From assembly GCA_002914845.1 (NCBI GenBank), contig JXTC01000544.1, forward strand, positions 127,250 through 191,249: a stretch of DNA of 64,000 nt. The letters run 5' to 3'. Shown here in pieces: positions 45,701 through 58,199 of the stretch; the stretch's first letter is position 1; every line of letters begins with the position of its first letter. Below the pieces are notes generated by a model. It had not been told where the DNA came from and searched no databases. It worked only from the letters and a program-made list of their open reading frames with translations. The stretch comes from Trema orientale (lineage: Eukaryota; Streptophyta; Magnoliopsida; Rosales; Cannabaceae). Made by a program: the position numbers and the translations under genes.

Positions 45701-48700
45701 TCATTGCATTTATAACAATGACAGTGTTCATACGTACTGAGATGGCTGTTGATTTGGAGAGCGCGAACTATCTACTGGGATCATTGTATTATGCACTTGT
45801 CAGGCTCATGACCAATGGAGTGGCAGAGCTGGCCTTGACCATTACTAGACTTCCAATAGTTGACAAGCAAAAAGCATTCTATCTATATCCAGCATGGGCT
45901 TATTCCATTCCAGCTTCTATATTAAAGATTCCATTTTCAATGATTGATTCTATCTTGTGGACATCATTAACTTACTATGTCATTGGGTATAGCCCTGAAA
46001 TAGAAAGGTAAGATAGTTTACAATCAGCTACAAATGTAGAGGTATTATCTATTTATAGGCTCTTCTACTCACATTATGCCAAAGTTTTCAGGTTCTTCCG
46101 TCAGTTCCTTGTATTATTTGCTCTACATATGGCATCAACATCCTTGTGTCGTTTCATTGCCTGTATTTTTCGAACAATGGTTGCTGCAAATACTTGTGGC
46201 TTTTTGGTTCTGATACTAATGTTCATGTTAGGAGGGTTCATTCTTCCACGAAGTAAGTCACTTCCTAGTTTCACTTTTTATTTTTATTTTTAAGGGGTTA
46301 GAACATGACTACCAACAAAGATATTTGTTGTTGCAGCCGCTTTACCTCCTTGGTTAAGGTGGGGATTCTGGCTTTCTCCCATGACTTACGGAGAAATAAG
46401 CCTAACTCTAAATGAATTCTTGGCTCCACGCTGGCAGAAGGTCTGCTATAGATGATATAGAAAACTGTAGCCCCTTGTTAATTTTCAAAGGACTATATTT
46501 GTTAATAGCTCATTATCCTTCTTTGTAGGCCAGAGTAGGAAACACCAGCATTGGGAAGAATGTTTTAACAAGTCATGGTCTAGACTTTGAGGCCTATTTC
46601 TATTGGATATCAGTAGCGGCATTGTTTTCTTTCACGATAATTTTTGATATTGGATTTGTCTTAGCATTAACTTATGTGAAACGTAAGTCTATTCTAATTG
46701 GTGTTAAACAAGCTGTATAAGCTAAAATGACATATATTGTCTACTGACCTGTTGAACTTTTGTAAATTCAGCTGCCAAAGTATCCCGGGCCATTGTTTCA
46801 AAGAAAAAGATGTCTCAACTACAAGCAAGAAATGACTACAATGCTAGTGCAAAGCTAGACAGTGAATCAACTCCAGTTGTGTTTTCCAAAACCTTAGCGG
46901 AAACAAGAATAAATGGTGAGAAAGATCGTTAAGATTCATAAATGATAATATGATGATATGCACTTTGAATTAGAAGTTGATTCAAGAATAAACAATTGAT
47001 GATCATACAGATAGGCTGGTCCTACCATTCGAGCCATTGGCAATCTCGTTTAAGGACGTGCATTATTATGTTGATACTCCTCCGGTAATAACTTGTAGTG
47101 TCGACACTCCTTTTGATTCTTGAACATGTCCCAATCACCCCATTTGTATGTTTAACATCTATGTTCCATATGGATAGGAAATGATCGAGAATGGTTTCAA
47201 TCAGAAAAAACTTGAGCTGCTTCGAGACATAACAGGAGCATTTAGGCCAGGAATTCTAACAGCTTTGATGGGTGTCAGTGGGGCTGGGAAAACCACTCTC
47301 ATGGATGTCCTTTCAGGAAGGAAAACTGGAGGTACAATTGAAGGGGATATCCGAATATCGGGGTATCCCAAGGTTCAGAAGACATTTGCAAGAATATCAG
47401 GCTACTGTGAGCAGACTGATATACATTCTCCGCATGTTACAGTAGAAGAATCAGTGCTGTATTCAGCTTGGTTGCGGTTGCCGCCTGAAACTGATCCACA
47501 AACAAAATCTGTAAGTGACTCTCTCCCATGCACATAAATTATCTTATCCTGTCTACACTTTTTTTCATATAAACAACTTAACTATTAAAATTTTTTTTGG
47601 CAAAACTCAGTGATTTCTTTTAGTGAATCAATAAATTAAAGTGAGCTACAAGACTTGTAGTTTAGTTGAAATATATCTTAGGCATTTAAGAGAAAATGGG
47701 GAGTGTTAGTAAAGAAATCAAATTTAATTCAAAGATTAATCATCAAAATTTTTGTTTAGTAATGTGGGGACTTTACTTCGAACTTTGATGCATTTGAGTA
47801 AGAAATAATTATAGGCTCAATATTTCGATCATGCAGAGATTTGTGGAAGAAGTTATTGAAACAATTGAGTTGGAGGATATAAAAGACTGTATAGTTGGCA
47901 TTCCTGGACAAAGTGGCCTATCAACTGAACAGAGGAAAAGGCTAACAATTGCGGTTGAGCTTGTTTCGAATCCATCAATAATATTTATGGATGAACCTAC
48001 CTCAGGATTAGATGCTAGAGCAGCTGCAATTGTCATGCGCGCTGTAACAAATGTAGTGGCCACAGGAAGGACTACTGTTTGCACTATCCACCAACCGAGC
48101 ATCGACATATTTGAGGCTTTTGATGAGGTGGGATAAGTAGCATCTTCTACTTAAACTGAATGTCTAGTCTTACTATGTCAATGACTAAGCAAGGGCTTTT
48201 AATCTATCCAGTTAATTCTTATGAAAAGGGGAGGACAAATCATCTATTCTGGAATGCTGGGTCAACATTCAAGCAAACTCATTGAATATTTTGAGGTATA
48301 TTTCCTACTACATAATGCCAAACCCGTGAGCAAGCACACCGTAGAAACTCAAAAACTTGCAACTTCGTCGTCCAAATGAACCAATGTTTTGTCTTTTCAT
48401 TCTTTTGCTTTTCTTTCCCCTACTAACACAAGAATGCATATGCATGCACATAGAGTTCTAGTAAATTACTGACTCCAATACTATTTACCATGGATAGGGT
48501 GTTCCTGGTGTACCAAAGATTAAGGATAATTATAATCCAGCTACATGGATGTTAGAAGTTTCTTCTACTTCGGTTGAAGCAGAACTTGGCATAGATTTTG
48601 CCACCATTTACAAGGAATCATCTTTGTATAGGTGGGTTTCAGACAGTGCACAAAGTACATATAGATATCTAGTTAAGTTACACATGATCATCACTTTCTC

Positions 48701-50044
48701 TAAGGCATAAAATTGATTATAGTTTTCATTTTTCGTAATGGATATGCAGAGACACCGTTGAGTTGGTAAAACTGTTGAGTGAACCAAAGCCAGGTTCCAT
48801 AGACTTACATTTTCCCACTCATTTCCCACAAAACAGCTGGGTGCAGTATAAGGCTTGCCTTTGGAAACAACACAAGTCCTATTGGAGAAGTCCTGAATAC
48901 AACTTGGCACGTTTCACGTTTATGATTATTGCGTCTACGTTGTTTGCGATGATCTTTTGGCAAAAAGGAAAAGAGATGTAAGTTCCCATTTTCTCACGTC
49001 TTGAAAATATCTGCAGATACTAATTTGTATGTAGCATAACTTTTGCGATCCAATGATAGGCATATGAAAACTCCTAACTCCCATTTTCATCTCTTTCTCA
49101 TTCCTTCTCTTTTTATCTTTTTCTAGTAACAATGAGCAGGACTTGTTCAACGTGATGGGATCCATGTATATGGCCGTAATCTTCTTAGGCGTAAACAACT
49201 GTTCAACAATCCTTCCTTATGTGGCAACTGAGCGTTCTGTTCTGTACCGAGAAAGATTTGCTGGAATGTATTCTTCGAAGGCATATTCCTTTGCACAGGT
49301 TCACTCTCATTACCTCAAACAATGAGTTGTGTATTTGAGTTAGTAAGAAGAATAGGTTAGTACTTTGTTGATGTCTCACTAGCAATAACAGAAGCAACTG
49401 TGTTGAATGCTGCAGGTGACTATCGAAATACCTTACATACTGGTACAAGCAATTTTATATGTGGTTATTACATATCCAACAATAGGCTACCAATGGTCAG
49501 TTCACAAGGTTTTTTGGTACTTCTACACATCCTTCTGTACATTTCTATACTTTGTGTATCTTGGAATGCTAATAGTTTCCTTAAGTCCTAAACTTGAAGT
49601 AGCTTCTGTGCTGTCGACCGCAATCTATACCGTCTTAAATCTTTTCTCAGGCTTCCTCATGCCAGGACCAGTAAGTAACTGCTCTCTCCCTCTTTTGTTA
49701 TGACTGATAGGTGTAAATTCATATGGATTAGACCTTAGATATAGTTAGCTGACTTAGCTTCATCATCCTTTATGCAGAAAATTCCGAAGTGGTGGGTCTG
49801 GTGTTACTGGATTTGTCCCACATCTTGGTCTCTTAATGGCCTTCTGACTTCACAATATGGACATAACGACAAAGAAATAACAATATTCGGGGAACTGAAA
49901 CCAGTTAATTCCTTTCTAAGAGAATTTTATGGTTTTCAACATGATCGTTTAGCTCTTGTGGCTATTATGCTCATAGCTTTCCCACTAGTTTTTGCTTCAC
50001 TTTTCACGTACTGTATAGGGAAATTAGATTTCCAAAGGAGGTAA
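42717..50044 (+). CDS. ABCG: Full-size ABCG (PDR) transporter, ABCG33/37-like (24 exons, 1430 aa)
   Basis: Exons: 42717-43030, 43169-43295, 43396-43481, 43567-43651, 44155-44314, 44408-44484, 44587-44640, 44763-44853, 44933-45234, 45313-45594, 45694-46007, 46092-46252, 46337-46440, 46529-46682, 46772-46915, 47011-47084, 47178-47510, 47837-48127, 48212-48295, 48498-48631, 48750-48977, 49127-49298, 49416-49670, 49778-50044. All phases join with no stop. Order is NBD1-TMD1-NBD2-TMD2. NBD1 has GPPGCGKTT (182), SGGQKKR (322) and LFMDE (342-346). NBD2 has GVSGAGKTT (875), LSTEQRKR (982) and IIFMDE ending at 1007. It ends in KLDFQRR, the conserved PDR tail. The family pumps compounds across the plasma membrane using ATP; related Arabidopsis proteins export phenolics and auxin-like molecules, but the substrate here is unknown. 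The N-terminus is about 24 residues shorter than its neighbour's. Confidence 0.93.
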
Positions 50045-50414
50045 TGTCAAAAGCTACAAGCTTGTTTTTCTGTCAAATGTAGTGATAAGATGCAAACTAT
50101 TTTACGATTGCACGTCGATGCTTTATATCCGTTTTTGTCACAGATGTCGGAATTATATATTTCAATGTTAATACCAATGTACCATGCCTATCATCTTCAA
50201 TTAAAATAGTCCTCATAACAAATTCAGTTGGTAGATCATTGAAGGAAAGTCAAGAAATCCAAAACAAAATGGGATATGGGGATATGAACAAGAAATAATC
50301 GTGTTATTTGTTGCATCAGAATATTTGACAAGAATTGCTAAGAGTAATTAAATAGATAAGCTTTATTTGCTTGTTATTTACAAAACAGTATAATGTGGAC
50401 ACATATTAACAACA
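50045..50414. other. Convergent 3' flanks of the two ABCG genes
   Basis: This 370-bp spacer must hold both polyadenylation regions. No coding sequence or element is seen. The two 3'UTRs may overlap. Confidence 0.6.
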
Positions 50415-53400
50415 TTATCTTCTCTGGAAGTTCAACCTTCCGATAAAGTATGCAAAAAGAGAAGCAAAAACTATGGGAAATACAATAAGTACTACTGCAA
50501 CAATTCCTAAAAGGTTATGATGAAACCCAAAGTAATCTTCTAAGAAGGCAGCAACTGTTTTACTCTCTCCAAAGACTAAGATTTCTATATCTAAATCTCC
50601 ATACTGTGAAGTAAGCATGCCATTTAGTTGCCATGATGTCGGGCATATATAATATAACCACAGCCACCACTTGGGAATTTGCTGCAAAAGGGAAACAACA
50701 CATTGAAGTACGGTAAGTTTGGAGTTTTAGACCAACCTACCTGTCTACCTCCTACAACAAAATCGTTTCCCAAAGAAAGTTAAATGAGTATAGAATGGAC
50801 ACATGATGAGTAAACTTACTGGTTTCGGTACAATAAACCCAGAGAACAAGTTAAGCATTGTGTAGGAAGATGACGCCAGAATAGCAGCCAGCTGAACATT
50901 TGGTGTTAAAGACACCAGTAACATTCCAAGATAATTGAAACATAGCAGAGTGCAGAACATGCTATAGAAAGACCAGAAAATCTTGTAGAAGGACCAGTAG
51001 TAACCAATCATCGGGTACGTGATGATTATATATATAACTGCTTGAGCAAACAGATAGGGAACCTCAACAACAACCTACAACAATCAACCAAGGTTTACTC
51101 AAAATTTTAACTCTACAACCAGATACAAAAGTCAACCAAGCTACTCAAAATTTTTAAAGGAGTCAACAAGCAATATTAAAATATAATATCACCTGAATTG
51201 TTAGCTATGGAAGTTTTTTGTATGCTCAAAAAGAAGATGTCAACTTTGTTCTTTAACAGAGGGGAGGTGGACTTGAGAGAATTCAGTGTACTAAGAGCAA
51301 GTCTAATTTCTATTTAGATATAATATATTAACCTGATGAACATATTAAATTTCATGATGAGCTTGGAAGAAATTAAGTGGCTAGGGAAATTTATTTCAAC
51401 GGGTTAGACGTTTGAACCTGTGCAAAGGAATAGGCCCATGAAGAATACATTCCTGCAAATCTTTCTCGATAAAGAACACTCCGCTCTACTGCAACAAAAG
51501 GTAGAACCATTGAGCAATTGTTTATGCCAAAGAATATTATTGCACAGAACATGGAACCAAGAACATTGAAGATGTCTTGCTGGTTATTTATTGTCTTTCC
51601 CTGCTGCCAAAACAATATCCCAAACATCATAGATGAGACAAACATAAAAATCATTCGCATCAAGTTGTATGAAGGACTTCTCCAATAGGACAAGTTCTGC
51701 TTCCACAAGCATGCTTTGAACTGCTCACAACCATTTTGTGGAAAACGGGTTGGAAAATGCAAGTCCTTTGAGCCAGGAGCTGGTGAGCTCAGTTGTTTGA
51801 CCAGTTCATTGTTCTGCCTGTCATGTGCAAGCCAATAAAGAACCTCAACATGGAATTATTCGTGATAAAAAACCATGTTACTACATTGTATACAAGTTTT
51901 TTTTTTTTAAAAAAAAAAAAAAGGAAGGGCAGGGTGAAAAGGATACTAAGAAGTATTGTGTGATCCTTCTATTCAGTGGATTATAGATGACGTCCTAGTA
52001 TTTATACTTACTCGTACAAGATGGAGCCTTTATATATTTGTGCAAAATCCACACCAAGTGCAGCTTCTGCAGATTTTGAAGTAACTTCTAGCATCCATGT
52101 TGCTGGATTATAGTTGTCTTTGATCGAAGGCACCCCGGGAATACTCTAGAAACACGAAGAGGTTGGATTAAGACTGAACACTTGATTGTTTTCCAGATAT
52201 AAAAGAAAAATACTAGAGCTGATGGACAGTTAAAAGAAAAGATTAACATGTAAAGATGAGACTGAACTGACCTCAAAGTACTCAATAACCCTCCTTGAAT
52301 GCTGTCCTAGTGGACCAGAATATATTATTTGTCCTCCGGTTTTCATGAGAACCAACTACAATGGTAATAAGACATGCATCAATTTTTATTAGGTTTACTT
52401 TCAGCTAATAAGAAAATATTGATACTGAGAGGAAAAAAAAAAGAAAAAAGAAAGAGGATGCTTCTTTAATTTTTAATCAGTTTGTCAAAACTTCAGGGAC
52501 AAATAAGAATTTGGCAGCCTTTGCTGTAGAACCATTGAAGTATTGCGCATCCTAATCAATTCATAGCAACACCTTTTTCCAACTTTATAAGTACACGTTT
52601 ATAATTCAAAATACAGGGTGAAAAAACTACAGTTTGATTGGTGTTTCAGGCACTAACCCATTATACATGTGCTTCACGAAACATAAAAGAAGCAACCCAA
52701 ATATACAGACAAACAACAAAACTGTGTAACTCGATTGTTTCCAATAGAAGGGTGTAAAACAATTTCAAATTTTTTTTTTCAACTTTATTGACTATATAAT
52801 GAACATTATTTTTACCTCATCAAATGCTTCAAAGATATCAATACTTGGCTGGTGGATGGTGCAAACAACCGTTCTTCCAGTTTCGACAACATTTTTCACT
52901 GCTCTCATAACAATAGCAGCTGCCCTTGCATCTAATCCTGAAGTCGGTTCATCCATGAATATGATAGATGGATTGGCAACAAGCTCCACAGCTATTGTTA
53001 GTCGTTTCCGTTGCTCAGTTGATAAACCACTAACACCTGGCATGCCCACCAAACTATCTTTAATCACATCAAGTTCGATAGTTTCAAGCACTTCTTTCAC
53101 AAATTCCTGGCCAAAAAAATTGCAGATTCAATCAGTGTCCAAGTCAATAAACACTGAACTAAATAAGTACATCCCTTTGATATATTTCATACAGATTTTG
53201 TGTTTGAATCAATCTGAGATGGAAGCCGCAACCAAGCAGAATAAGTCACTGATTCTTCCACAGTAATGTTTGGAGAATGTATGTCATTTTGCTCACAGTA
53301 ACCTGATATCCTGGCAAATGTGTCTTGAACTTTAGGGTATCCACCAATCCTTATCTCCCCTTCGATTGTGCCACCTGTTTTCCTTCCACAAAGAACATCC

Positions 53401-56400
53401 ATAAGAGTTGTTTTCCCTGCTCCACTGACACCCATCAGTGCTGTTAGAAAACCTGGTCTGAATGAGCCTGTAACATCAGATAGGAGCTGCAGTCTTTTAT
53501 GTGCAAAGCCCCTTTGTCTCATTTCCTGGGACCACACAGTAATGAAAATACTAAACCATATCACTTGATGTTTGTATTTGACAAATAATTAGAATTCTAA
53601 AACTAGCTCCAAATGATTTACCAGTGGAGTGTCCACATAATACTGCACATCCTTGAATGTTAATGTTAAGGGCTCAAAAGGTAAAACCATCTTTCCTGGA
53701 GGAAAAAAAAAGAAAAGAAAAGAGATTACAAATTCCAAGTACGTGGAAAACATCCATCTGAGCCGGATCACATGAAAAGGTGTAAATAGACATAACATAA
53801 CTCCAGATATAACCTACTGATCCAATGTTCAAGAGAATGATATTAGTGAAAAAAGAAAAATCACACTCACCTCTCTTCTTGAGTTCTACAATAGTTGTAG
53901 AAGCACCAGAGGATTCACTCTTTGTGTCTATATCATTGTTGTCGTTCTTCCCTTGAAGTTGAGAGTATTTTTCACGAGAAATGAGAGCGCGAGTTCTTCC
54001 TAGAGCTGAACATATATCAGAGGGTTGGTTGGTAATGAAGTATGATGACTATGTTGTTGCAATAAAGTGCCTACATAACAAAAGGAGGGTGAGAGGATGA
54101 ACTTACGCTTCATGAACGTCAAAGCCAATGTAAAACCTACATTGAATAGTACCGTGAAACCAATTAAGGCACCAATTGAAATCCAATAATAATAACTATC
54201 GAAGTTCAACCCGCGGCTTTCTAGTGTTTCGCGTCCCAGAGTTGTATTTGTGGAAACCTTCCATCAATTAAAATTTGAGAGCAAACAATCATTATCTATA
54301 AGCCCTGTAAACCAAATTAACCTTCTATTCTTACTTTGAAGTCTTTACAAGTAACATGAGCGATTATACATTACCTTTTCCCATCGTGGGGCAAGGAATT
54401 CATTCACACTAATGCCGATCTCCCCATATGTCAAAGGAGAAGCCCAAAATCCCCACTCCAACCATGTAGGCATAGAGGCTGTAACCAAGCAAACAAGCCA
54501 ATCTTTCAAAAATTTGGAAGCAGAATTTGTTGAACTGAACTTGACAATAGCTGCAAGAAGTCTTACTCTTTGGGATGATGAAGCCACCAAATAATAAAAC
54601 AACTAATATGGTCAGACTACCAGCTACTGTTGATGCAACCGCAGTTCGGAAGAGAGAAGCAACAAATCGAAACATAGATATGGATGTCAGATGCATAGTG
54701 AAGAGTAGAAGAAATTGGCAGAAGAACCTGTTGGAACAAAGAGAGCAGTGTCAGGCAAAAACATGATGACTTTGAAATCCAAATTTCTAAACAGAAACTT
54801 TAAAAGAGGAAATAGAAGAACTCATCAGCTAGATCTGATAGGTGCACAAACTAATCCTTCTGAAAGACCAACACTTTAGATAGAGTTATCACACCACATG
54901 TAAAAGTTTGTCGCTTAAAATTTTGAATAGAAAGTTAAATGTCCATCTGTGACTCACCTTCCGACTTCAGGGCTGTAACCAATTACATAGTATGTAAGAG
55001 CAGTCCAAACAAAAGCTTCCAAAAGTGAAAGTGGAACTTTAAGGATGGCAGTTGGGATTGCAAAAGCCCAAGCAGGGTAAAAACACAATTCTATTTGTTT
55101 ATTGAGAGCTACAATCCTTGAGACAGTCAAGGAAAGTTCTGGAAATCCATCTACAACAAGAATGAGAAGCCCATAGAACAAAGAACCCATGTAATAATTT
55201 GCATGGATCACATCCACCGCCAATCGGGTTCTAAGAAAAACAGTCATTGCTATCGACGCAATGATGACTAGCTGCAATGAGAAAGAAGAATGATGTTTAA
55301 GTTTAACCAAGAAGGGATTAGAGCAAACTAAGAGTATAGTTTCCTAAATAATGCCAACTAAAACAAAAGTCACCTGTACTGATTTGAAAACATAGATGAA
55401 GGAATTCCTTTTCATCAGAAGAAATTCCCTCCTTGCACAAGCTTTTAACAGTTGCCATTTGGATAAGGAGTATTTTTGAAAGGATAGAGCATCCTTATGG
55501 CCTTGAGACTTGTCATATGGCTTTGAGAGATCCTCATCTAGCTTCTTGCCAACATGGCAATCCTTGAATTTCTTAATGAATTCGTCGACGGAAACATATC
55601 TGTAAGGTTGTTCTGTTCTGTTCCAATATTGTGCTTGATCTTTTCTAGAGATCACCTGAGGCATAATAGATTATTAAGAAAGAAGAATACATAGTCATAT
55701 GTGGAGATTTTTTTTTTTTCCAATAAGTTAAAATTAGAGTATAAAACCATAGGCCTACCTCCTGGAGGAAGTCAGCGGCACCTTTCCTCTGTGGGCACTT
55801 AAACCCGCAGTCCTCAAAGAATTGGAGGATGTAAGTACGAGGGCCATGATATACAATTTTCCCTTCTGCCATCAACATGACATCATCAAAGAGATCAAAC
55901 GTCTCTGGAGCAGGCTGAAGAAGAGAGATCAATGCAGTGGCTTCTGTGAGATGCACAAAATGCTGAATACAAGAAATAATCTGGAAAGTGGTGGAACTGT
56001 CTAAACCATTAGATATCTCATCCATGAATACAGCTTTGGCTGGTCCGACAATCATCTCCCCTACGTTGTCGGGAACAAACCGACGTTCAGTAAAATTTTC
56101 GATTCAAACTCTTTTTACAGAAATGCGTAGCACATGCTGTCTAGCTTTTACCTGTTGTCAGTCTTTTCTTTTGGCCACCAGATATTCCTCTTCTTATGGG
56201 ATCTCCCACCATTGTGTCGGAACATATGTCAAGACCAAGGATCTATCAGACAATTTAAACAAAATAGGAAATTTTTTTATTTCACCAACATTCTAAGAGA
56301 GAAAGAACACTTTTTTGGACCATGTACAAGAAAATTAGTAGCGTCACCTTTAGAATGTAGTCTGTTTGAAGGTTACTTTTCACTCCCCCTACCGATACTG

Positions 56401-58199
56401 CCTGTAATATGAACAGTTTTGAATCAGAAGAGTAGAGAATATAGCTTCCAGGCATCCAAGTTGTGATGCACTAGAAATCCATACTCAGAGAATTTCTTAA
56501 TGACTGATATTAGGTACCTTCATGTACGCATCTACATCAGGATTTGGGACAATCCCTGCTTCTTTCTCCCTTCTACTGACTTCCATCATTATTTCTTCAT
56601 GCATAAAAAAAAAAAGTAATAATAATTAAAAAAAAAAAAAAGTAGCACATGCCAAATGATGTCTGTTATCTATTATTAGCCAAAAATATATGGTTTTCCT
56701 CGGGAAACTCGAAATTAGGAAAGAGTCCTTACCAGCTCGACTTCCCACACCCTGACAATGCGCAGAGAAATCAAGTGTTTCCCGCACAGTCATCTCTGGA
56801 ATATGCAGGTCATTTTGGCTAACATAAGCCGAGGTCTTCTGAGGAACAAATTCTCCTAGTTTATAACCGTTGTAAGATATTCCCCCCGAAACCTATTTTT
56901 AAGCCATCGAGTTCTTTGAAAAATCAAGACCATGCGCGTCTGATATGATGACATACACATACTGTAGTGCCTATAACCAGTTTCAAACAAGAAGATAAAA
57001 CGTTTTATACAAACCTTGAGAGAGTGGCTTAGCTTCCCTGAAAGTGCCATCAACAACGTGGTCTTGCCACAACCTGGAGGTCCAAGCAACAAAGTCATCC
57101 TGCATCAAACCAAGTCCAAGTTAGTGAAGACTAATTAATATCACCCTCTTTTTTGCCTTCTCTTCTCTTCATGTGCTTTCTTCTTTCCCCACATTGTATG
57201 AAGTCTATCGGGGATTAACTACCATCTTTAAGGCTAATACCGATGTTTTTGTTATCAAGACAAGTAGAGAAGAGAAGGAAGATGAAAGAAATTACCTTCC
57301 AGGTTTGACAATCCCATTGGCATCTTTAATTATGCTAATCTTTGCTTCTTGTGTGTCTAAAGTTGACAGTCTGGTAATGCCCTGTCATGTACAGATGGTG
57401 TCAAATGACTAAAGCAAAATACTTGGCACAAAAAATAACTCAGGAGAATTAACATTAAAGTGTTGAGGAAATTGCAGTATTGTTATGATCAAAAGCATCC
57501 AATTCAACAAACCAAATAAGGGATCAGTTGATCTTCTCATGGTTTGGACCGGTTTTAAGAAATTAGTTTGCTTACCAAGACGACATTTTTTATTGTATTC
57601 CATAGAGTAGGGAGAGGCTTTCCACGAACTATTCTGCACTCCGCTTCCACACACAGATTCTCATATCTCACCTCTATAGTGGGCAACTTCACACCAACTC
57701 TGCAGAGTAAAATTCAAAGTTAGAGACACACTACTTGGATGCCTAAACATATTGAAATGAACAGAAGAATCGAGTCAGTGAGTTAGCAACATGATCCTGT
57801 TTGTGACTTGTACCTGTCAATCCTCTTTCTAAGCTTCTGCAACAATCTAAGGTTGTCGTTTTCGATGTGTTTGATAAGCTTCTCAATGAAAATATGCCGT
57901 TCTTGAGCTCCGAGCTTGGTGACATCAATGACACGTTTTCCCTTGACACCTTCTCCATCTTGATCATTCTCATTTGCATCATAAACATCAAACAATGCCG
58001 AAGTGATCCTATCAGAAGTGGGCAGTCTCTGAATAACAGCCCACTCTAAGTCATATTCTTCATTAGCATTCACAGTTGAGCTGCTCCGGAAGCTGGAGGC
58101 ATTGAGATGGCTTCTAAAGGAGGATCTTATACTCCTTCCAATCTCTGCTAACTCAAAACGCAGAGATTCTATTTCATCTGCTCCTGCCAACTGAGCCAT
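50415..58199 (-). CDS. ABCG: Full-size ABCG (PDR) transporter, ABCG33/37-like (23 exons, 1449 aa)
   Basis: Minus-strand exons: 58199-57814, 57699-57576, 57381-57296, 57099-57015, 56892-56733, 56594-56518, 56401-56348, 56242-56152, 56060-55759, 55655-55374, 55271-54958, 54727-54567, 54478-54375, 54257-54107, 54005-53871, 53695-53622, 53525-53193, 53106-52816, 52355-52272, 52145-52012, 51817-51418, 51074-50820, 50681-50415. All phases join. The N-terminus ([20 protein letters not shown]) matches what I recall of Arabidopsis ABCG37. NBD1 has GPPGCGKTT (205) and SGGQKKR; NBD2 has [20 protein letters not shown] and [13 protein letters not shown]. The last residues are RLNFQRR. Predicted role: plasma-membrane export of phenolic or auxin-like compounds, by family inference only. 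Exon lengths match the plus-strand gene except exons 1, 2, 14 and 15 and one fused exon (51817-51418). The start is the ATG that opens MAQLAGADE; an upstream in-frame ATG would add a hydrophobic, non-conserved stretch. Confidence 0.93.
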
